A stretch of 64,000 bases of DNA from Branchiostoma floridae (taxonomy: Eukaryota > Chordata > Leptocardii > Amphioxiformes > Branchiostomatidae): NCBI RefSeq assembly GCF_000003815.2, contig NC_049993.1:5241997-5305996 (forward strand), written 5' to 3'. The translations under genes were made by a program, and so were the position numbers. This document shows positions 46,501 through 56,471 of the stretch, one piece after another; the stretch's first letter is position 1, and the number at the start of each line of letters is the position of its first letter. The notes under the pieces were generated by a model. The model ran no database searches, had not been told where the DNA came from, and saw only the letters and a program-made list of their open reading frames with translations.

Positions 46501-48391
46501 TGGCAGCGGCAAAAAACGCCGCTGCAGTTCCAACGCAAGCTGCTAGGGAAACCAAACTTACATCACTTCGTCCTTACGCTAACAGCTTTATACCACATAA
46601 AATCATAACTGTAGCTTGTTTAAAACAGGAGATACAAAGCCCGGAAAGTCTACTGCAGTACTAAAAAGCGCCCCTAGGGCAATTCGGCAGCGGCAAAAAA
46701 AAAACGCTGCTGTAGTTCCAACGCAAGCAGCTAGGGAAACCAAACTTACATCACTTCTTCCTTACCCTACCAGCTTTCTACCACAGAACAATCATGACTG
46801 TAGCATGTTTAGAACAGGAGATACAAAGCCCGGAAGGTCTGCTGCAGTACCAAAAGGCGCCGCTAGGGGGCACCAAAAGTCAAATAAAGTGGCCCGCGTA
46901 CTTTTTTAAAACAGTAAAGTCTAATGAGTATCTGTACTAAGTTTGGTGCTTGTATCACAATTGTAGTTGAACATTTAGCTGTCCCATACTTTTAGACATT
47001 TTAAACATTCGGAGTTGTTCCGCTTCAAATTCGGCAGCGGCAAAAAAACGCCCCTGCAGTTCCAACGCAAGCTGCTAGGGAGACAAAACTTACGTCACTT
47101 CATCCTTACTCCAACAGCTTTCTACCACATAAAAATTATGACTGTAGCATGTCTAGAACAGGAGATACAAAGTCCGGAAGGTCTGCTGCAGTACCAAAAA
47201 GCGCCCCTAGGGCAATTCGGCAGCGGCAAAAAATGCCTCTGTAGTTCCAACGCAAGCTGCTAGGGAAACCAAACTTACGTCACTTGTTTCTTACCCTACC
47301 AGCTTTCTACCACATAAAAATCATGACTGTAGCATGTTTAGAACAGGAGATACAAAGCCCGGAAGGTCTGCTGCAGTACCAAAACGCGCCGCTAGGGGGC
47401 GCCGAAAGTCAAATCAAGTGGCCCGCGTACTTTTTCAAAACAGTAAAGTCCAATGAGTATCTGTACCAAGTTTGGTGCTTGTATCACAAAGTGAAAGATT
47501 TTTTCAGTTATCTGCCCCACTACAAGGTGTGGTGTAGTCGGAAAATATTTCTTACATTTACCAATATTTGTTTGCATCCTGTTTTCAGACGAGCTCGTCG
47601 GTACGCCTTCCCTGTCTGACAGCACCAAGTGTGTTGAGGACATTACGGAACTGACTGACTGCAATGGTGACTTAAATGAGTTTCTTAGTGGTGATCTTGC
47701 TGGGCAGATGTTGGACATGGAGAACTTCTTGGACTTCACCGACCTGTCCCAGTTTATGGGGATGGTAAGTTTTCTTCAACTTCTATTTGTCGGTCATATC
47801 TTTAAAATCATAACAAGAAATACATAGATCAAACCTTTTGTTGGTTATGGTTGTTTTGTTGTATAAAAGTACAAAAATCTTTATATTCTATCTTTGTAAT
47901 CTCTATACATGATGAGCTTCTCACTTTTTCTTTACTTGTTTCCTTTTCTAGAAACGAGTGCAAAGTTTAAAAACTTAGCCTTTGTTTCACAGGTTGGCGC
48001 AGGTGAATCTACAGAGGGAGAGGAAGCGACTGATGTAACAGCACCCATGCTGTTCCCACTTGCTGACAACCCTCCCACCGTAGCCGCCATCCCCCAGGCT
48101 TCCACTTCTGATGAGCCTCCAGTGAAGATGGCCCGCCTCTCGGCCTCCGAGAGTAGCCCATCATCCCCCGTTCCTTCCCCCGCTGAGCCACCAATCGACA
48201 GGCGCCGCAAGAACAACATCGCTGCCCAAGTCTCCCGCCGAAAGCGTAAGGAGCGCGAGGCAGGCATGGAGCAGAAGGCGGTCGAGCTGGAAGCAGCGAA
48301 CGCCAAGCTTCGCGAGAAGGTGGCACAGCTGGAGCAGGCGACCAAGGAGATGAAGCAGCAGCTCATCCAATCACTGGCCTTCGGGAAGTGA
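40489..48391 (+). CDS. bZIP transcription factor, frame conflict between exons 2 and 3
   Basis: Candidate exons: 40489-40662 (possibly 5' UTR only), 40979-41319, 47589-47764, 47993-48391. The last exon carries a full bZIP: basic region RRKNNIAAQVSRRKRK (N-x7-R), then zipper positions M, L, L, L, M at exact seven-residue steps. The stop is ten residues after the zipper. Upstream are acidic, activation-domain-like stretches (FEELVAMLDIPGF; MLDMENFLDFTDL). Exons 3 and 4 fit perfectly. Exon 2 is strongly coding in one frame but reaches TAA at 41312-41314, five bases before a consensus donor, and its phase does not match exon 3. One T fewer in the TTT at 41310-41312 would give a continuous frame of about 360 residues. 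The subfamily (ATF4, CHOP, C/EBP or PAR side) is unresolved. Polyadenylation signal at 49913. Confidence 0.78.
43763..44290 (+). repeat. 265-bp tandem duplication
   Basis: Two copies starting ATGTGTCTCTGTCTGTGTAG lie at 43763 and 44028, about 90% alike by eye. Located in the centre of the foldback element. Confidence 0.85.
45853..46450 (+). repeat. Degenerate array of about 150-bp units, four copies
   Basis: CAAGTTCAA marks the unit starts at 45853, 46000, 46152 and 46304. Each unit continues with GGCCCAAA/CAAAATCAA and a CACGTACCAAA-like core and ends with a GGAGATACAGCGC-like motif. The low G on this strand keeps frames open and yields false ORFs. Confidence 0.75.
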
Positions 48392-50518
48392 AGCCCTGGC
48401 AGCTATTTAACGGGTGACCCTGACTATGGTGACATAGAAAGTTGAACTTCAACTGGGGACTCTAGTGGTAAAACTTAAGCTGCAGTATAAGTGTTACTGA
48501 TGACGAGACCCTGTTTAGTTTCAGCTAAGTCTTTGCCATGGATCATTGGTCACTCTTTTATGTTTCCATGTTGATCCTTGTAGATCCATGTTTTGTGTTA
48601 AATTAAAGACATACAAAATGTTAGTGATTCCATGTAACCCAGTAGATGTACATGAAGACAGTGGCCATTCTCAGTACAGGAGGCTGAAAATGGACTTGGA
48701 AGATTTCCCTCAAGGTTGCGATGACAAGATTGGTGTGTTTTTTAAGTAAGAGAATGGGAAATTTATGTCCTTTCTTTAACACTCCTGTACTAGAAATGGC
48801 CTAAGATAGACATAAGGCCCACTTAGTAAAATTATTTTAAATGTTCGCAATGCCACTACTTCTGTTTTACATTGGTTCAAAAGAATAGAAGGTGGCAAGT
48901 GGGCATATCTTGTGTAGTCCTGTAAATTGTTGCTTGTGGAGGTAGAAACAGACCAACAAATGTACCTCACTGATAAAAAATAGACCAAAAATATGACTAT
49001 AGACCAGTATAGCATATTAGTATTTTGCTATGCCTAAGTACCTGACATTTGTTAAAAAGGGTACTAGGCAAAAGACCAAAAACAAGGTAGTATAGATGAT
49101 CATCCATTGTTGGATGTTAAATAAGAACAAAATTAAAAAAAAAAAAAAGAAGAAAAAAATCGTTGTGAAAAAAGGAAAGATGTAAAATTATGAAGGAATG
49201 AGATTTACTCAAGCCATATGCTTAAGACAAATGTGTCAGGCTGAATATCTGAAAATGGTTAAGAAATGGTTTGAATATTTAATGAAGAAGGGTATCAAGC
49301 AATACACTTCAGAAGTCAGGTGTAGACCACATATCTAACCTTTTCTTAAGTATTCTTGGAAAGATTATCAATCAGTGAAGGAATATTGTTGGAGATTTTT
49401 TATATTGAAATGACATGATGTGTGATGTTTTGGGGGCTGTACCAGTTTGTAGACTTAGCATGGGGTGGTCAAGATGTGTTTTTCAGAACGAAAGGGAATG
49501 CACTGTAGCAAGATATTGAGGGGTTAAGACAATCTTCCTGACCACCCCTGTTATGACCTTAATGGCACAGCCCCTACTTGTAAGTGTACTTAACAGCAGG
49601 TTATATGAAATGGCTGTAAGACTTAGTCTTTCAAATCTTCTATTCAGATTGCTGGCTGGCACACAAAACTGGAAGTTGATTTGTAAGACAGAGCTACAGA
49701 GTGTGCAATGTAGTGAAAGCCTATGTATTGATAAAGTAAAGAAGTGTAGTCAGAACACTTGTCTGTATTTGAGAAGAAAAAAAGCACTGTAGATGGCTTT
49801 TAAATCATGGCAGTATCTTGATGTTTTTACATCATTTATCATGTAGCACATATTCTGCTGTTACAGATGGGAGTAAATTTGTACATGCTTTTGTAAGGAA
49901 GGATCAGATGTAAATAAAAAGACACTGGTGATCTAATGATTTTGTTGTTTGTTTTTATTGTTACTCTTATATTGTACAATGAAGGCTGAGATATATTCTC
50001 ACAAGAGAAAATCTATTCCCCTAAGATTGAAAAAAACGAAATGAGGGAGGGGGTTCAGGAAGAAACAAAGACCCAAACATACATGATATACAACTTACAA
50101 GATATCTTAGGGTGTATGAAACAAAAGCCTTGCATTCAAAAGGCTTATTGATGGAGCATAAGGTAGGTCTGCCTTGGGACCTTCAAAAACAGACCCCAAA
50201 GTGTAAAGTGTTTCTATATTATCTCCAAAGATACATGCAAACTTGCTTTTCCTAATGCAGCAACGAGGATGACCTTAAGGTGGTCTATCCCCCTGCTCCA
50301 CAGATGATTGTGTACTGGCATGACATCTAAAACTTTTCAACCATGCCACTGTGTACATGATGGGTGCAAACTTTAATCAGCAGAAATGACCTATATGTAC
50401 TTGTAGTTTCTCCCATTAACGACCAGATCATCATGTACACTAACGTAGCCTTTTCCTACTGTATTATATTTCAATCTATCAGTTTATATCATTCTAACCA
50501 GTATAATTCACTCCACAT
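48392..50518. other. Tail-to-tail 3' region of the bZIP gene and DMAP1
   Basis: About 1.5 kb of bZIP 3' UTR ends at AATAAA (49913-49918). On the minus strand AATAAA is read at 49959-49954 for DMAP1. The two cleavage sites therefore fall within tens of bases of each other. A poly-A/AG-rich patch lies at 49135-49160. No gene is recognised. Confidence 0.65.
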
Positions 50519-53500
50519 CTACAACTTCTTTGTCTTCTTGATGGCACTGCCTGGGTCGGCTGCGCTAACCCTGCGTTTTCTCTGCTGTAGAGAGAGGCAA
50601 GAACAGAACTTAGGCCACACCAATTTAGCCCTGGCAATGGAAGCATGCCTCACAAACCAGCTTTCCAAAAGAATAGTGAAATAGGTGTTTACCAAACTCA
50701 GCTTCTTTTCACATCCAAAGAAGTGAGAGTGAGTCAGTATTATTTTCATGTGTCTATACTTTGTGCTTGTAGTGTATCCAGAATCAAATAAATGTGGCCT
50801 TATTCCTGAGTTTAGAAGCCTCTAATCCTACATAAAGCACTCAGCCCACAATCTTTATAAATATACAAACAGCAGTGTTGTACTACAAGCCCAGAAGAGG
50901 TAAAAATCAGACTGCCAAACAGGAATAGAAATTGCTTGACAGTAGCAGCGAGCAGGCAACTTGGACAAAGATCCACCAAGGCTACACACAGCACCGTGGT
51001 CAGTGCATACTTACTGGGGTGGAGGGACCAGTCGATACAACATCTATGATATCAGAGGCCTGAAAGAGACAGGGATGGACAAGGTGAGATGAGACTTAAT
51101 GCAGCAAACACCCTTCATGGTACATGGAACATGATTTAACACAGTGTATTAGTTACAGACTGAATTATTACAACTAGATGCAAGGCAGACTTTTTAAGAG
51201 TGATATGCAAATTCACTGAACCCCTTTGCCAATATTGTAGTGGCTTGTATTCAACTTTTTTTGGATGTTATGATAAAAGACATACCTTTTTCCGTGTAGG
51301 CGACTCCTCACTCTCTGCAGGTGCGGCTCCTGACGTGCTCGGGCCCACCGTTGTGGGGAGGACGGTCAGCGGCATCTTGCCTGGTGCCAGGGCTTCAAAC
51401 CGATGTCGCAGGGTCTGCAGCTCAAACTCACAGTTAGCGTAGGCCAACTTCAGGTCGTATAGGAATACCATATCGCTCCTACAAACAAACAAACAAGCAA
51501 AATATTTCTTGTTTGTATCCTGGGAAGAAGGAAGTCATATAGTGGATTTGAATCAAATAAATGTGGGGTGGCTGTAAAATTCATGAAGCTGTCAACGCAC
51601 CTGAGTTCATTGAACTCCCGACATATCTCTTCTGTAGGCATGGGATACAGGTCTGTAACAAAATAATTTCAGTGATCAGTTAATGACACAGTTTCTTACT
51701 TGCTAATGTTAATCATTGACTCTTTATGAATTCAGTTAGTGTAAGTGAAAGGTTACATTCTGTGGTATGGTACAATAGATCAGCATTTTGTCTAAGAATA
51801 TGATGCTACAATGATATTACATGCATCTGACTAGGAAAAGATTGGAACATGGTAAATATACTTACCTATTCCTAACTCCTCCAGAAGTTGTTCTATGGCC
51901 TTAACCTTCTTCTGGCCAACTGAGGAAGGAAGCTTCATCTACAAGAGATGACAGAGTGACATGTAAAACAGCTCCATTCATATAGTACAAAACCAGTCAG
52001 TGAAAAAAGGATGAAATGGATCTGAAAGCTGAGAAAGTGCCAGTCCTACACGTGAGGAAAACACCTACCCTCTGACTTCTGAGTGACACACCAGCCTGCT
52101 TGAAGTCAGGGAACTTGATACCAGTTGGGATATCCACAGAGCCCTGAAGGAAAAACAACACATTCAAGAAATGTCAATGGAATTCAAATCACATTTGCAA
52201 GCAATTCCTTTGCCATACAGCATTTGGATGAGTATCTTACAAGCATACAAACATTGTAATATAGAAATGTTCATACCACTAGATGGTGCACTTTTATTCA
52301 CTTATATCTTCAAATTCAGACTATTGATACTGAGATGCTTCTAAACAAATGGCACAAGATGACAAGTGCACACACCGAAGATTCTCTCTTCTCTTTGGTG
52401 AGAAGTTTTTTCTTGGTGGATTTCCTCTCAGATCTGCGGGCATCAGAGCTGTCTGCTGCTGTGATGAGTTTCTGCAGGTCTTGAGTCTTCTTCTCCCTCT
52501 CCTTCTTTCTCATCTCAATCTTCTTAAGCTCCTGGTTAAGATATTCCTCCTCCTTCACCTGTTCTGGTGTTCTGTTGAAATTAAAGATGGTATGAAATGT
52601 AACCCAGCTTTAACTTGCTAAGAACGTACACTACTGTTGGGCTTGTCAGAAAAGACAGAGTCCATGTAATAAGGGAAATTACCCTGCTCTTTCTGGCAAG
52701 TACAATTAATGTTAGACCACAGCATACTGTACTGCAATCCTTTCCAGTAACATGTTAGTCAAGTGAGTAACAACAGACTCACAACCTTGCACAAACAAAG
52801 ACACCATGCACACACAGTGTTAGAGACATCACAACAGTGCTGTGATAATGCTGGCTCCAGTGCTACAGGCATGTTGAACAAGCCAGTGGCAGCATTAACA
52901 CTATCACACAACTGCAGTCAAGAGGCTACAGAGGCTGTGAACAAGTTGGACAGAGCCATTTGGAAACTTGGTGTGAAGACTAGCTGACAGCTGCATACTT
53001 ATGCCAGGGACCTCCGCAGCAGTATAATCAAATACTGGACACTACTACTACTATACTGGACACTACTCATAGACTATACATGTACTTGTACTACATTGAT
53101 ACATTACCTGTTAAACAGGCGCTCCAACTGCTCTTTGCGTCGTCTCTCGTGGTCTGCGTCAAACACATACACTTTGGGCTCCTGGCCTGGAGGGGCTCGT
53201 ATCTACAAAGTCAGTATTGAGAATTAGTAAATAATAAAACTTTGGTTTCCACAAGTACAGACATTACATGAGCAAGATAGGTGGAATTGGGACCTACTAC
53301 AATGACACTGTGTAGACCTGAACAAAAGAAATTATCTGGGAAGATTATGAAACTGTCTGACTTTCTTAGATGTATTCCTTTGCTAAGTTGGTATATAAAT
53401 GGCACACAACTACAGTACAGAACTACATTGTAAATATAACAATCACTTGCCAACCTTTCTACATTTTCTCCAATTGCAGATAGTATAGAGAATAGTGGAG

Positions 53501-55843
53501 AATACAGAATAAAACTACATGTACCTTGGTGAGTTTACTACAGATGTTGTAGTATCTCTCCTTTAGGTCCTCAATGCTGCGCTTCTTGAACTGATCGTGG
53601 TCATATCTGTCGTGGATGACGAACCAGCGAAGGTCGAACTTCCGACACAGTCCGAAGAGATGGTCTGTTTCCGGCCGCGTCCACCCTTCCTCGTGTAGGT
53701 GGAGCTGGTATTCCTGTTCTGAGTAGATTGGAGCCTGTACTGACTGTAACAAGGAAATACGCTTCATTAGTACATGTATAATATCTGAACATATCTGTAC
53801 GCAAAACTACACAACATGATATGGAACAGTTCTAAAACATTATCTGATAAACGTTAATGTTTACACTTCCAAAAACTCTCTACTGAGGATTACATGTACA
53901 GAGGCAACAAAGACTACATTGGAGTTTACATAGTCATTTTCCCGCTGATGATACTCTACTCTCTTACCCACAGGCATCACAAAGACTCACATGACTTGTT
54001 AGCATTTTAATGATTGTATTTCCCTTTGAAAATATGATCAAGAGTTGAACAGTCTATTGCATCTGCACTAGTTTGCAGTATCTTTCAAACTAAAAAAAAA
54101 GATGAACGGACTTGAATCATGTAGCAGTTCACTCTATCATGTATTTTGTACCATGTATGTAAAAATTGTGTATATAGACTTATATATATAGTTATAGACT
54201 TATAAGGACATTAAATTATGTAAACTGTATATCTCTGTTATAAACTTTGTCTGACCCTTGCCTTTTCCCTCATGACCTCAATGAAAAGCGGCCTGCAGGC
54301 AGATTTGAGCTTTCATGAATAAATAAAGGTTTAAACAAACAAACAAACCTTATTAAATCTGGCAAAAGGGTAGTCCTTCCCCTCGTCTGCTACTCGTCTC
54401 CAGTGGTTGAAGATGGCTCCGTCCTTACGGGCAGGGTTGGTGAAGGGCATGAACTTCCATGGACGGACCTTTTTTTTCACACACACACAAAAAAATCAAG
54501 AATGTTGGTGACAATAAGAGGCTGTGTGCTAGCAAAGTATGGCCTATAAAGCTTTTTTAAAGCTTTGAATTTATATTAAACTGAATGTCTTCCCAACTTA
54601 ATGTACAGTGTAGGTTAGTGTAAAATGTTACACTGATCAAGCTGATAATGGTAACATACATATACCTGTTTATGAAGTGAGCTAGCGACTGAGGTATAAA
54701 GTGTAGAAATGTAGGTTTACCTTGCTACGGCCCAACTTGGCCTTCAGGGTGCGGTAGCCTTGGTTGGAGGCACTCGGAATGATGGGAGGGGCATCCCTGA
54801 AATAGGTGGAACTGAGCGGGAGGGGGGCTAAGTCAATGGGGGTTGTCACGTCACAACATCTATTACATATTCATTCATGAAGTGTGATGCAGGAATTTCA
54901 CAAGAGATACATAAAAGCAAGACACAAAGGCAAATATAGGGATAGATTTCATAAAGCAAGACCTTAATTTTGTGTGAACGCCACGGGGGAAACTACATCA
55001 TAACAACAACATGTTTTGGTAATACTAATAGTATATGGATCAGCCAACAAGCAGTTACTCAAGCAACTGGATATGGTTTTGGAAACGGTCTGACGTTTCA
55101 GACAGCCATTTGGCGTCTGACAAGTAGGAATCAGTGCATTGGACATTTAAAAATAGACTAGAAACATTCATCACTGAACTTAGATTATTCATTTTCAACC
55201 TTCACCCCTCTGAGAGACCCCACACAATGTATGATTATGTAATAATGCAAGTTTTGTTAAGGGCTATCTCAGCTGAATTTAATGTTGAAGACATGCACAA
55301 CTGTGAGTGAAATGTTTCGTGTGGGAGAACTGGAAGTTTTACTTACTTGTTGTCTGAGAACAACAGGGCATAAACCTCCCTGTGCATTCCCTCTGGTCTT
55401 TTGAATGTCGGTGTGTCTGACAGTTTCTTCACTTTTTTCTGAAAATTAAATATAAACATGAGGTTTTATAGTACAATGCTAAACTTTCTTACCACACAAA
55501 AGTATACACAGATCAAAGTATCAATGAAAATTTGATCTGTGTGTACCTTTGATAATAAACATGTGGCTGAATAATCAGGCGAAAACTGGTGAAGACCATA
55601 ATAGTATATTAATGCCAAGAAACTTATCTGAAGAAAAGGCTTTAATATACCGTGATTGATAGGAAACCAACCGTTACACAACCACTGCAACTACACACGA
55701 GAGCAATGATTAAGCTTTGCTTTTTTCACAATTTGTGTACTCACTGTTTTCATGATGTTTTCCCGTGGTGTGCCCCCCTCCCCCTCCTGGCCTGATGGAC
55801 CACTAAGTTCCAGGATGTCACGTACATCACTTGTTGTTGCCAT
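50519..55843 (-). CDS. DMAP1: DMAP1, DNMT1-associated protein 1 (SWC4 homologue)
   Basis: Thirteen minus-strand exons (55843-55745, 55438-55347, 54796-54721, 54468-54349, 53743-53525, 53202-53108, 52571-52376, 52143-52069, 51938-51866, 51652-51601, 51478-51286, 51059-51015, 50584-50519) join in phase to 466 residues; human has 467. Landmarks: TSDVRDILELSG at the N-terminus; FKRPEGMHREVYALL; VRPWKFMPFTNPARKDGA; the SANT-like block YSEQEYQLHLHEEGWTRPET … HDRYDHDQFKKRSIEDLKE; FDADHERRRKEQLERLF; GIKFPDFKQAGVSLRSQR; and a basic tail KRRV…KKTKKL. In other animals it is a nuclear subunit of the TIP60/NuA4 acetyltransferase and SRCAP complexes and binds DNMT1. Conservation along the whole length leaves little doubt. 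Oddity: the donor of exon 4 lies in a LINE tail. Confidence 0.97.
54100..54348 (+). mobile_element. LINE 3'-end fragment (CR1-like), tail abutting a DMAP1 exon
   Basis: The stretch CCTCATGACCTCAATGAAAA…CATGAATAAATAAAGG, followed by (CAAA)n, has the look of a CR1-type LINE 3' UTR and tail, plus-strand oriented. The tail ends exactly at 54348, the first intron base after DMAP1 exon 4. The left limit is approximate; no coding part is retained. Confidence 0.55.
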
Positions 55844-56471
55844 GACTACAGCAGGCTGTAAAGAAGTATGAAAGACATATACAAGAGCTAAGGAAACAGG
55901 TATTTTAATCATTAAAATTTACACAAGAACATAATCTTGCAAGCAAGTTCTCAACTGCAATAAATAATATCCAGGAATTTCTGTCATACTGGAGTATTAT
56001 ACTTCAAATATTTCATGCTACTTCTTAGATGACACATGTAATACCAAAAGCACACCATGTACATGTTTTTATATCATTTGTCTCAAAACCCCCGCCTTTG
56101 CTTTGTTTGATGCGCGCTAAACACTGCCCCCCTCCCCACCAACAAGCAGCTGCGAAAACACATTTTACCACATTAAAAATCAATCTAACAGAAAACTGTC
56201 ACCACAGAATAGATCATTAACGTATTAAGCATCGGAAGAGGGTCTACTTACCCAGAACGATTCCCTCAAATGTGTAAATATTCAACTTATCCAAGATCAC
56301 TAGTTTTTTCGCACATATTTTTTCGGCAAAAGTTACTGTGCATTGTGGGACGACATGTCAAAGGTTACATCGTTTACCTTTGACCCCAATGACACTTGCT
56401 ATCAACTTTCTCATGTTCTCCTGTCTTTCAAGCAGGATTTCTGGACATTTGAATCATACCTAAACGCAATT
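55844..56471. promoter_or_regulatory. Head-to-head promoter region DMAP1 / MCCC2-like
   Basis: The divergent start codons are 628 bp apart, so the two genes probably share a bidirectional promoter. No specific motif is claimed. Confidence 0.55.

Larger units (their letters stand above)
42012..47522. mobile_element. 5.5-kb foldback element in the bZIP intron
   Basis: The ends are TAGTGGGGCAGATAAC and its exact inverse, flanked by CAA on each side (3 bp). Each arm, about 1 kb, is built from sub-repeats of about 186 bp (marker GGTACTGCAGCAGACC at 42163, 42349 and 42705, and inverted copies at about 46640-47390). The left arm itself switches orientation near 42800-42870. The centre holds a 265-bp tandem duplication and a four-unit array of about 150 bp. 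No transposase is seen. This resembles foldback-type DNA elements with long modular inverted repeats. Confidence 0.88.

Noticed and set aside
45996-46555. Overlapping 68-143-codon ORFs on both strands
   Set aside because: Products of the degenerate 150-bp array inside the foldback element; no start context or homology.
42029-47619. Repeated ORFs containing IKIMTVACLEQEIQSPEGL
   Set aside because: The same peptide arises from every copy of the about 186-bp sub-repeat of the foldback arms; stops and frame changes occur between units, so it is not a protein family.
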